This document shows, piece after piece, positions 21,088 to 29,849 of a stretch of DNA of 64,000 nucleotides. The stretch comes from Streptomyces sp. GS7 (lineage in GTDB: Bacteria > Actinomycetota > Actinomycetes > Streptomycetales > Streptomycetaceae): assembly GCF_009834125.1 (NCBI RefSeq), contig NZ_CP047146.1, forward strand, positions 434,001 through 498,000, read 5' to 3'. The translations under genes were made by a program, and so were the position numbers. A model generated the notes under the pieces. That model was not told the DNA's origin. It was given only the letters and a program-made list of their open reading frames with translations, and made no database searches. Numbering within the stretch: the stretch's first letter is position 1; each line of letters begins with the position of its first letter.

Positions 21088-22290
21088 GTGAGCACTCCGG
21101 TAGCGGTCATAGGGGCCGGGCCGTTCGGGCTGGCGACGGCCGCGCATCTGCGGGCCCGCGGCCTGCCGGTACGGGTTTTCGGGCAACCGATGGACAGTTG
21201 GGAGGAGCGGATGCCCTCGGGCATGCTGCTCAAGTCGACCCCGGCCGCGTCCAGCATCGCCGTCCCGCACACCGGGCACACCCTGGGCGACTTCTGCGCG
21301 GCGGTGGGGGAGCGGCGCCATGCCTCCGACTGGGACGTCATCCCCGTCGAGACCTTCGTCCGCTACGGCCGGTGGGTGCAGCGGCGGCTGGTCCCGGAGT
21401 TGGAGCGGGTCCGGGTGGTCTCGGTCGACCGGCGGGCGGACGGCTTCGAGCTGAAACTGGACAGCGGTGAGCAGTTCGGCGCGCGGGCGGTGGTCGTCGC
21501 CACCGGACTGAGCGGGCTGGCGCACCTGCCGCCCGTACTGGCCGCCGCCGTCCCCGCAGGGCCGTCGGCCGCCGGGCCCGTCTCGCACAGCTCCCAGCAC
21601 CGCGACCTCGCCGCGCTGGCCGGCCGCGAGGTGGTGGTCGTCGGCGCCGGGCAGTCGGCCCTGGAGAGCGCGGTGCTGCTCGCGGAGGCGGGCGCGGCGT
21701 CCGTGCGGGTGGTGGCGCGCGGGCGGGCCGCGGTGGGCTTCGGCGCGCCCCCGGACCGCCAGCCGCGGCTGCGTCCGTCCTCGCCGTTCGGCAACGCCTG
21801 GTCGCTGTGGGCGCTGACCCAGTACGCGGGCGGCTTCCGCCATCTCCCGGTGCCCGCCCGGCGGTTCCTGGTGCGCCGGGTGCTCGGCCCACTGGGCGCG
21901 TGGTGGCTGCGGGACCGCTTCGTGGGACGGGTGCGGGTGACCCAGGGGCGGGCGATCGACCGGGCCGAGGTGCGCGACGGCCGCCCGGTGCTGTCGCTGC
22001 GCGGCCCCGACGGGCGCGGCGGCGAGCTGGCCGCCGACCACGTACTGGCCGCGACCGGCTACCGGGTGGCGCTGGGCGCGCTGGACTTCCTGGGCCCGGG
22101 ACTGCGGACCGGGATCACCGTGCGGGCGGGCGGGCCGCTGCTGGACGCCGGTTTCGGCTCGTCCGTACCGGGGTTGTACTTCACCGGCCTTACGGCCGCC
22201 GCGTCCTTCGGGCCGCTGATGCGCTTCGTGTGCGGCACGGACTTCGCCGCGCCCCGGCTGGCGCGGGCGGTGGCGCGGACCTACGGGTGA
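21088..22290 (+). CDS. FAD/NAD(P)-binding oxidoreductase (flavoprotein monooxygenase-like)
   Basis: 400 aa. An N-terminal FAD-binding GxGxxG motif (VAVIGAGPFGLATAAHL) and a second dinucleotide motif VVVVGAGQSALESAVLL near residue 190 give the two-Rossmann layout of flavin monooxygenases and lysine/ornithine N-hydroxylases. The later VLAATGYRVAL motif also fits this superfamily. The GTG at 21088 follows GGGGAGGGACC; further upstream the frame overlaps the ATP-grasp gene. It is paired with that gene, so the two may act on the same small molecule. Substrate unknown. Confidence 0.85.
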   Translation: MSTPVAVIGAGPFGLATAAHLRARGLPVRVFGQPMDSWEERMPSGMLLKSTPAASSIAVPHTGHTLGDFCAAVGERRHASDWDVIPVETFVRYGRWVQRRLVPELERVRVVSVDRRADGFELKLDSGEQFGARAVVVATGLSGLAHLPPVLAAAVPAGPSAAGPVSHSSQHRDLAALAGREVVVVGAGQSALESAVLLAEAGAASVRVVARGRAAVGFGAPPDRQPRLRPSSPFGNAWSLWALTQYAGGFRHLPVPARRFLVRRVLGPLGAWWLRDRFVGRVRVTQGRAIDRAEVRDGRPVLSLRGPDGRGGELAADHVLAATGYRVALGALDFLGPGLRTGITVRAGGPLLDAGFGSSVPGLYFTGLTAAASFGPLMRFVCGTDFAAPRLARAVARTYG

Positions 22291-22748
22291 GGCGGCGGGG
22301 CACCCGGCGGTACCGGAGCGCGCCGTGAGCGGCCAGGCCGGCCGCGCGGCCGGCCGGAACGACCTGCGTGTCGAGGAGATCGGGGCGGCCGGGGGCACCG
22401 GGGGACACCGTTGCGGTCGGGGAAGGGGCCGGCCGCCCGGCGCCTGGTGCTCGCGGGTGCGCCGATTCCGGTCGACACCGCGGCGGGGCCGCTGGCCGGG
22501 ACGGTGGTGCGCCTGCGCCGCAAGGGGCGTTCGGGGGCTCGTACGCCTCTCTCACCCCCTCCCTCTCAGGGGTGATGCGTGCCGGGAGGTGATCCGGGAC
22601 GCGGCTGCGGGGCGGCTTCTGTGCTGGCCGAGTGGTTCGGGGGGCGGGCGCTCACGGTGATCCAAGTGCGACCGGATACGCTGGCCAATGGTGAAGACAG
22701 CGACAGATCGACATTCCGTTTGATCGTCAGCAGACAGGAGTACCCCTC
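22291..22748. other. 458-bp intergenic region before the polyprenyl synthase gene
   Basis: No convincing gene: the reading frames present are Arg/Gly-rich and lack ribosome sites. It holds a 20-bp perfect palindrome at 22336-22355 and a relatively AT-rich last 80 bp, where the promoter and the GGAG ribosome site of the next gene should lie. Confidence 0.4.
22336..22355. repeat. 20-bp perfect palindrome, possible terminator
   Basis: GGCCGGCCGCGCGGCCGGCC is fully self-complementary. It begins 46 bp after the stop of the FAD oxidoreductase, so it could end that transcript, though without a loop it would fold as a tight hairpin or cruciform. Confidence 0.4.
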
Positions 22749-23762
22749 GTGACCGTCGTCGGGCCCATTGGGCTGAGCGTGCGGGACCAGGCTCTTGAGG
22801 CCGATGTCCAGGCCGGGTTGGCGGCTGTCGAGGAGGGCCTTCTGGAGGCCACCAAGAGCGACGTGCCGTTCATCACCGAAGCCGCGCAGCATCTCGTGCG
22901 GGCCGGGGGCAAGCGGTTCCGCCCGATGCTCTCGATGCTGGCGGCCCAGTTCGGCGACCCGTACAGCCCCGGTGTGGTGCCCTCGGCGGTCGTCGTGGAG
23001 CTGACGCACCTGGCGACGCTCTACCACGACGACGTGATGGACGAGGCCGATGTGCGCCGCGGGGTGGCCAGCGCCAACGCCCGCTGGGGCAACTCCGTCG
23101 CGGTGCTGACCGGTGACTTCCTCTTCGCCCGCGCCTCGCACATCCTCGCCGACCTCGGGCCCGAGGCGGTCCGGATCCAGGCAGAGGCGTTCGAGCGCCT
23201 GGTGACCGGGCAGATCCTGGAGACCGCGGGGCCGCGCGACGGCCGCGACCCGGTCGACCACTATCTGGACGTCATCGCGGGCAAGACCGGCTCGCTGATC
23301 GCGGTCGCCTGCCGCTTCGGCGCGATGATGTCGGGGGCCGACGAGTCGACGGTCAACATCCTCACCCAGTACGGCGAGCGGCTGGGCACCGCCTTCCAGC
23401 TGGCGGACGACGTTCTGGACATCGCCAGCGACTCGCACGAGTCGGGCAAGACGCCCGGTACGGACCTGCGCGAGGGCATTCCGACGCTGCCCGTGCTGCG
23501 GCTGCGGGCGCTCGCCGAGAGCAGCGCCGGCACCCCCGAGGACCGCGCGCTGTGCGAGCTGCTGGCCGGCGATCTCACGGACGACGCCCGGCACGCCGAG
23601 GCGCTGGCCGGGCTGCGCGCCCACCCGGCGCTGGAGCAGGCCCGCCGGGACACGGTGCGCTACGCCGAGGACGCCCGCGCGACGCTGGCGCCGCTGCCCG
23701 AGTGCATGGCGAAGTCGGCGTTGGAGGGGCTCTGCGACACGGTGGTGCACCGCGCGGGGTGA
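22749..23762 (+). CDS. Long-chain trans-polyprenyl diphosphate synthase
   Basis: 337 aa. Condenses isopentenyl diphosphate units onto an allylic starter. The first Asp-rich motif is seen as LYHDDVMDEAD and the second as QLADDVLD, with GGKRFRP and KTGSL also conserved. The class is all-trans long-chain (C30-C40). The residues before the first motif (VVELTHLATLY) are small enough to allow a long product, so I infer a role in the menaquinone side chain, consistent with the nearby complex I. GTG start with a GGAG ribosome site 8 bp upstream. Exact chain length not determinable. Confidence 0.9.
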   Translation: MTVVGPIGLSVRDQALEADVQAGLAAVEEGLLEATKSDVPFITEAAQHLVRAGGKRFRPMLSMLAAQFGDPYSPGVVPSAVVVELTHLATLYHDDVMDEADVRRGVASANARWGNSVAVLTGDFLFARASHILADLGPEAVRIQAEAFERLVTGQILETAGPRDGRDPVDHYLDVIAGKTGSLIAVACRFGAMMSGADESTVNILTQYGERLGTAFQLADDVLDIASDSHESGKTPGTDLREGIPTLPVLRLRALAESSAGTPEDRALCELLAGDLTDDARHAEALAGLRAHPALEQARRDTVRYAEDARATLAPLPECMAKSALEGLCDTVVHRAG

Positions 23763-24084
23763 GGCCGGGGTGTGGTGCCGGCGGAGGTCCGGGCGGTCCT
23801 GCCCGGTTGCCGCGTCCGGCTCCTCCCTCGATGTCCCCTGACGCTCCCTGACGTCCCCCGGGCTTTCCCCTAGTGCGAGATCAACCCGCGGTCGTACGGG
23901 GGTGGGCGTGCGGTGCCCCGGCGTCATCCCACAGCAGTAGGCGGAGTTGGCCCTGCGGGTTGACGACCGCGGTTCCGGGATTTGGTGGGATGGGGGGCAC
24001 CAGAAAGCGGTGGGCGGGCCACAATGAGCCAGGGGTGGACGCGTGGAGGACGTAAGCCCGCCGCACACGACGGAGGTACGCCAG

Positions 24085-25356
24085 ATGCCACGGAACGAAC
24101 CGACCGAGGTCACCGAGGAATGGGACGGGGGGCGCTCGTCGAAGCGCCGTAAGGCGGTGCGCTACGCCGTACCGGTCGCGGTGGCGGGGGTGACGGCGGC
24201 GACGATCGGGCTGGTCCCGGCGTTCGCCGGATCCGGTTCCCCGGACCTGCCCAAGATCTCCGCGCAGGACCTGATAGCCAAGATCGCCAAATCCGATGTC
24301 CAGCAGCTCTCCGGCACGGTCCAGGTCACCACGGACCTCGGACTGCCGTCCCTGCCGGGCGGCATGGGCGGGGCCGGCGGCTTCGGCGGCGGCCCGGGCG
24401 GCGGCGGGCACGGTGGGCACGGCGGGTCCGGCGCCTCCGCGTCGCCGCAGAGCAAGCTCACCGAGCTCGCGTCCGGTACGCACACGCTGCGCGTCGCCGC
24501 CGACGGCCCCGAGAAGCAGCGGGTGTCGATCGTCGACAAGACCGCCGACTACACCCTCGTCCACAACGGCAAGGACGTCTGGGCGTACGACAGCGGCAGC
24601 AACACCGTCGTGCACAACACCGCCCGCGAGGACGGCCGTCACGGCAAGCCCGGCAAGCAGGGCAAGCACCACGAAGGCCCCGAGGACCTCCCCCAGGGCC
24701 TGCAGAACGCCACTCCGCAGGAGCTCGCCCAGCAGGCCCTGAAGGCGGCCGGCGACACCACCTCCGTCACGGTCGGCGACACCGCCAAGGTGGCCGGGCG
24801 GGACGCCTACCAGCTCGTCATCAAGCCCAGGCAGTCCGGCTCCACGATCGGCTCGATCCGGGTCGCGGTGGACGCCGCCAACGGCGTCCCGCTGAAGTTC
24901 ACCCTCACCCCCAAGAGCGGAGGCCCGGCGGCCATCGACGTCGGCTACACCAGCGTCGACTTCGCCAAGCCCGCCGCGAGCACCTTCTCCTTCACCCCGC
25001 CCAAGGGCGCCAAGGTCGTCAACGGCGACCAGCAGCGGGCGAAGGAGCAGCACGGCAAGGGCGCCAAGGACCGCAAGGGCCTGAAGGACTTCGGTGGACT
25101 GAACGTCATCGGCAAGGACTGGACGTCCATCGCCAAGATCAAGGGAGCGGCCGGCGCCGGCGGCAAGGACCAGGCCGCCAAGGGCCAGGCCGGCAAGATG
25201 CTGGACAGCCTGGGCAGCAAGGTGACCGGCTCCTTCGGCTCCGGCCACCTCTTCAGCACCCGGCTGGTCAACGCCCTGATCACGGACAACGGCACGGTCT
25301 ACGTCGGCGCCGTCGACAAGCAGGCCCTGATAGACGCGGCCAACGCCGCGAAGTAG
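24085..25356 (+). CDS. LolA-like exported protein (DUF2092-type) with Gly/His-rich insert
   Basis: 423 aa. A cytoplasmic basic start (SSKRRKAVRYAVP) leads into one hydrophobic segment ending AFAGSG, a signal peptide or anchor. The mature part looks like an unclosed beta-barrel of the LolA/LppX type: VQQLSGTVQVTTDLGL, later DAYQLVIKPRQSGSTIGSIRVAVDA and GYTSVDFAKPAASTFSFTPPKGAKV. A Gly/His-rich segment (residues ~92-115) and a Lys/His-rich loop interrupt it. Gram-positives lack an outer membrane, so a lipid or lipoprotein handling role is inferred. Start ATG 24085, after GGAGG. A terminator follows; an ABC exporter is next. Confidence 0.8.
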   Translation: MPRNEPTEVTEEWDGGRSSKRRKAVRYAVPVAVAGVTAATIGLVPAFAGSGSPDLPKISAQDLIAKIAKSDVQQLSGTVQVTTDLGLPSLPGGMGGAGGFGGGPGGGGHGGHGGSGASASPQSKLTELASGTHTLRVAADGPEKQRVSIVDKTADYTLVHNGKDVWAYDSGSNTVVHNTAREDGRHGKPGKQGKHHEGPEDLPQGLQNATPQELAQQALKAAGDTTSVTVGDTAKVAGRDAYQLVIKPRQSGSTIGSIRVAVDAANGVPLKFTLTPKSGGPAAIDVGYTSVDFAKPAASTFSFTPPKGAKVVNGDQQRAKEQHGKGAKDRKGLKDFGGLNVIGKDWTSIAKIKGAAGAGGKDQAAKGQAGKMLDSLGSKVTGSFGSGHLFSTRLVNALITDNGTVYVGAVDKQALIDAANAAK

Positions 25357-25415
25357 CGGGCCGGTCTCGGCGGTCGTGGAGAGCCGCCGTACCATCCGCC
25401 GTACGCGCGGGGCCC

Positions 25416-25443
25416 GCCGCGCCTCCCGCCCGGGAGGCGCGGC
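25416..25443. terminator. Hairpin terminator after the LolA-like gene
   Basis: GCCGCGCCTCCCG (25416-25428) pairs with 25431-25443. It lies 60 bp after the stop codon and before the ABC transporter genes, so these are probably separate transcripts. Confidence 0.6.
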
Positions 25444-25534
25444 GCGCCCAGCACACCGGCGGGAGGTGCGCCGTGCCGTCCGCCGGCGTCATGCGTCCCA
25501 GCAGCCATGCCGTACGCCATGAGGTGAGGGAGCC

Positions 25535-26548
25535 ATGCCACCGCCATCCGCCGCGGATTCCGGGCGCGCGGTGCCGCGCGACGCGGACCACGTGATCGAG
25601 ACCCGCGGGCTGACCAAGGCGTACCGCGGCGGCCAGCTCGCCGTCGACCGCCTCGACCTCGCCGTACCGCGCGGCAGCGTCTTCGGCTTCCTCGGCCCCA
25701 ACGGCTCCGGCAAGACCACCACCATCCGGATGCTGATGGGCCTGATCGAGCCGACCGCCGGCAGCGCCCGGGTGCTCGGCCGGCCCATGCCGGCCGCGAG
25801 CCGCCGGGTGCTCCCCGCGGTGGGCGCGCTCATCGAGGGCCCGGCGCTCTACGGCTTCCTCAACGGCCGGGACAACCTGCGGCGCTTCGACGCCGCCGAC
25901 CCGGCCGCCGACCCGCGCACCCGCGACGCGCGGGTGGACCGGGCGCTGGAGCGGGTGGGCCTCGGTGCCGCCGCCGGCAAGAAGGCGCGCGCCTACTCCC
26001 TCGGGATGAAGCAGCGCCTCGGCCTGGCCGCCGCGCTGCTCCAGCCCCGTGAGCTGCTGGTCCTGGACGAGCCGACCAACGGCCTGGACCCGCAGGGCAT
26101 GCGGGAGATCCGCAGCCTGGTCCGGGAGCTGGCCGCGGACGGCACCACGGTCTTCCTCTCCTCCCACCTCCTCGACGAGATCGAGCAGGTCTGCACCCAT
26201 GCCGCGGTGATGGCTCGCGGCCGGCTGATCACCCAGGGCACGGTCGCCGAACTCTCCGCCACCGTCCTCGACTCGGGCGGCCACGGCCGGCTGGCGGTGA
26301 CCACCCCGGACCCGTCCGACGCGGTCCGCGTCCTGAAGGAGCACGGGGTGACCGACCTCCGGGTCGCCGGCGACCGGGTGACCGGCGACCTCCCCGCGCC
26401 GGTGGACGGGCAGCCGGCGGAGCCGGCGGATCTGAACGCGGCGCTGGTCCGGGCCGGCGTCCGGGTCCGCGCCTTCGGCGCCGAGCGGGCGTCACTGGAG
26501 GACGTCTTCGTGCATCTCACCGGGGAGGGCTTCGATGTCGCAGGCTGA
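25535..26548 (+). CDS. ABC transporter ATP-binding protein
   Basis: 337 aa ATPase of the DRA/CcmA export type. Walker A is GPNGSGKTTT, the signature is YSLGMKQRLGLAAALL, Walker B is LLVLDEPTNGLDPQG and the H-loop is LSSHLL. A C-terminal accessory domain of about 110 residues (from RLITQGTVAEL) is typical of exporters for drugs, lipids or antimicrobial peptides. The permease gene overlaps its last 14 bp. The substrate is unknown. Confidence 0.92.
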   Translation: MPPPSAADSGRAVPRDADHVIETRGLTKAYRGGQLAVDRLDLAVPRGSVFGFLGPNGSGKTTTIRMLMGLIEPTAGSARVLGRPMPAASRRVLPAVGALIEGPALYGFLNGRDNLRRFDAADPAADPRTRDARVDRALERVGLGAAAGKKARAYSLGMKQRLGLAAALLQPRELLVLDEPTNGLDPQGMREIRSLVRELAADGTTVFLSSHLLDEIEQVCTHAAVMARGRLITQGTVAELSATVLDSGGHGRLAVTTPDPSDAVRVLKEHGVTDLRVAGDRVTGDLPAPVDGQPAEPADLNAALVRAGVRVRAFGAERASLEDVFVHLTGEGFDVAG

Positions 26549-27401
26549 GACGGTGCCGCGCGCGCCCCGCCGGCTGTGGTCGCTGGGTCTGCTGCGCAGC
26601 GAGATCGGTACGACCTTCCGGCGCTGGCGCACCCTCGCGCTGCTTGCCGTGCTCGCCGGCGTCCCGGTCCTGGTCGGCGTCGCCGTCAAGATCGAGACCG
26701 GCAGTCGCGGTCCGGGTGGCGGGGACGGCGGCCCGGCGTTCATCTCCCAGGTCACCAACAACGGCCTCTTCCTGGTCTTCACCTCCCTCGCGGTGACGCT
26801 GCCGTTCTTCCTGCCGATGGCCATCGGGGTCATCGCGGGCGACGCCATCGCCGGCGAGGCCAACGCGGGGACGCTGCGCTATCTCCTCGTCGCCCCCGCG
26901 GGCCGCACCCGCCTGCTGCTCGCCAAGTACGCGACGAGCATGGCGTTCTGCCTGGTCGGCACCCTGGTCGTGGCGCTCTCGGCGCTGGCGACCGGCGCGG
27001 CGCTGTTCCCCCTCGGCAAGGTCACCCTGCTCTCCGGTACGTCCATATCCTTCGGCGAGGGGTTGCTGCGGGCGCTGGCGATCGCCGCCGTGGTGGCGCT
27101 GTCCCTCCTCGGGGTGGCGGCGCTGGGCCTGTTCATCTCGACGCTCACCAACAGCGGGATCGCGGCGATGGCGACCACGGTCGGCCTGCTGATCACCGTG
27201 CAGATCCTGGACACCATCCCGCAGCTGCACGCCATCCAGCCGTATCTCTTCTCGCACTACTGGCTGTCCTTCGCGGACCTGCTCCGCGACCCCGTCTACT
27301 GGGACCAGTTGCAGAAGAACCTCGGCCTTCAGGCGCTGTACGCGGTGGTGTTCGGCTCGGCGGCCTGGGCGCGGTTCACCACCCGCGACATCACTGCCTG
27401 A
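26535..27401 (+). CDS. ABC transporter permease (ABC-2 type)
   Basis: 288 aa, with an N-terminal cytoplasmic stretch then six predicted TM helices (for example LALLAVLAGVPVLVGVAV). The GEANAGTLRYLLVAPAGRTRLLLAKY segment is the coupling region typical of ABC-2 permeases. ATG 26535 overlaps the ATPase gene by 14 bp, so the two form one exporter. The 3' end overlaps the convergent rarD gene by 11 bp. Confidence 0.9.
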   Translation: MSQAETVPRAPRRLWSLGLLRSEIGTTFRRWRTLALLAVLAGVPVLVGVAVKIETGSRGPGGGDGGPAFISQVTNNGLFLVFTSLAVTLPFFLPMAIGVIAGDAIAGEANAGTLRYLLVAPAGRTRLLLAKYATSMAFCLVGTLVVALSALATGAALFPLGKVTLLSGTSISFGEGLLRALAIAAVVALSLLGVAALGLFISTLTNSGIAAMATTVGLLITVQILDTIPQLHAIQPYLFSHYWLSFADLLRDPVYWDQLQKNLGLQALYAVVFGSAAWARFTTRDITA

Positions 27402-28413
27402 CGGGCCCGGGGGCGGCCTGCGGCCCGGCCTCGGGCCCGGCCGGGTCCGAGGCGGTCCGGGTGGCCCGCGCCGCCTCGGCCGCGGCCGTCTCGCCGGCCC
27501 GTGCCGCGGCCCGGGCCAGCTCCGTCCGGCCCTGCCGGGCGGTGCGCAGCGCGTCCCAGGTCAGTACCGCCAGCGCGGCCCACACGAGCGCGAAGCCGGC
27601 CCAGCGCTCCGCCGGCATCTTCTCGTGAAAGACCGTCAGGCCGAGCAGGAACTGGAAGGTCGGCGCCAGGTACTGCAGCATGCCGATCGTCGTCAGCGGC
27701 AGCCGTACCGCCGAGGCGCCGAAGCAGATCAGCGGCACCGCGGTGGCGATACCGCACGCCGACAGAAGCAGCGCCTGGCCCACCCCGCCGGTGGTGAAGC
27801 TGGACTCACCGTGGATCCCGAGGAAGACCAGATACCCCAGCGCCGGCAGCGCCTGGAGCGCCGTCTCGGCGCTGAACCCCTCGATGCCGTCGAGCTTGAT
27901 GCCCTTCTTGACCAGCCCGTACGTCGCGAACGACAGGGCCAGCCCGAGCGCGATCCAGGGCATCTTGCCGTAGGCGATGGTCATCACCACGACGGCCAGC
28001 GCGCCGACGCCCACCGCCGTCCACTGGAGCGGCCGGAGCCGCTCCCGCAGTACCAGCACCCCGAAGGCGATGCTGACCAGCGGGTTGATGAAGTAGCCCA
28101 GTGAGGCTTCCAGCACGTGCCCGGTGTTGACCGCCCAGATGTACAGGAACCAGTTCAGCGAGATGACGACGGCGCAGACCAGGATCAGCCCGAGCCTCCG
28201 TGGCTGCCGCAGCAGCGGGCGTATCCAGGACCAGCGGCGCAGCACGGCCAGGATGGCGACGGCGACGGGCAGCGACCAGACCATGCGGTGGGCCAGGATC
28301 TCGGCGGGTGCTGCGGCACTGAGGAGATGCCAGTAGAGCGGCAGCAGACCCCACATGGTGTAGGCGGCGAGGCCGTAGGCGAGTCCGGTGCGCTGGTCGC
28401 TTCGAGGCTGCAA
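27391..28413 (-). CDS. rarD: RarD-like EamA-family permease
   Basis: About 340 aa with ten predicted TM helices and two EamA repeats, beginning GLAYGLAAYTMWGLLPLYWHLL, a hallmark of RarD proteins. Such proteins are predicted small-molecule (possibly chloramphenicol or amino-acid) exporters. A TTG at 28413 is preferred as start because AGGAGG lies 5 bp upstream and the protein then begins just before the first helix. An ATG at 28497 would add 28 residues without a ribosome site. Its end overlaps the ABC permease gene tail-to-tail. Confidence 0.85.
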   Translation of the reverse strand: MQPRSDQRTGLAYGLAAYTMWGLLPLYWHLLSAAAPAEILAHRMVWSLPVAVAILAVLRRWSWIRPLLRQPRRLGLILVCAVVISLNWFLYIWAVNTGHVLEASLGYFINPLVSIAFGVLVLRERLRPLQWTAVGVGALAVVVMTIAYGKMPWIALGLALSFATYGLVKKGIKLDGIEGFSAETALQALPALGYLVFLGIHGESSFTTGGVGQALLLSACGIATAVPLICFGASAVRLPLTTIGMLQYLAPTFQFLLGLTVFHEKMPAERWAGFALVWAALAVLTWDALRTARQGRTELARAAARAGETAAAEAARATRTASDPAGPEAGPQAAPGPVRQ

Positions 28414-28546
28414 GGGGCCCTCCTGATGTGCTGCGTCGATCTGTGAAAGGTAGCGCCGCCGGGGCCGCATGTCATGTCCGTTCTGAAATACGGTCATGAC
28501 GGCGGCCGCCGGCCCCCCACCGCGCCCGCCGGGTCCCGTCCCGGAC

Positions 28547-28582
28547 CTCTCCCCAGCCCTCTCCCCAGCCCTCTCCCCAGCC
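28547..28582. repeat. Tandem 12-bp repeat, three perfect copies
   Basis: CTCTCCCCAGCC is repeated exactly three times, followed by a degenerate fourth copy. It lies in non-coding DNA between the korAB terminator and rarD. Confidence 0.8.
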
Positions 28583-28674
28583 CCTCCCCAGAGCCCTCCC
28601 GGCCCTTCCCGGATCCGTCGGACAGGCCCCCTGGCCGGCCGTCCATCGCCGTCCCCGGGCCGCCCGGAACGAGT

Positions 28675-28730
28675 CGAGCGGGTGCCCGTACGGAAGCGCC
28701 GTCAGACGCTCCCGTACGGGCACCCGCTCG
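28675..28730 (-). terminator. Long hairpin terminator of korAB
   Basis: CGAGCGGGTGCCCGTACGG (28675-28693) is exactly complementary to 28712-28730. Inner AGCG/CGCT pairs extend the stem. It starts 25 bp past the korB stop on the minus strand. Confidence 0.85.
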
Positions 28731-28754
28731 CTTCCGGCAGGTGGCGGCGGTCCG

Positions 28755-29841
<1,087 letters not shown>

Positions 29842-29849
<8 letters not shown>

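Larger units (their letters stand above)
28414..28754. other. Spacer between korB and rarD with tandem repeat and terminator
   Basis: 341 bp with no gene. It holds a 12-bp tandem repeat at 28547-28582 and the korAB terminator at 28675-28730. The promoter of rarD should lie toward 28414-28500 on the minus strand; AATACGGTCAT-type AT-rich sequence is found there but no clear box pair. Confidence 0.4.

Noticed and set aside
18336..21341. A 1001-codon open frame on the minus strand across fahA and the ATP-grasp gene
   Set aside because: It is antisense or out of frame to well-recognised genes and has low-complexity composition.
22325..22660. A 111-codon frame before the polyprenyl synthase gene
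   Set aside because: Arg/Gly-rich, contains the 20-bp palindrome, no recognisable domain.
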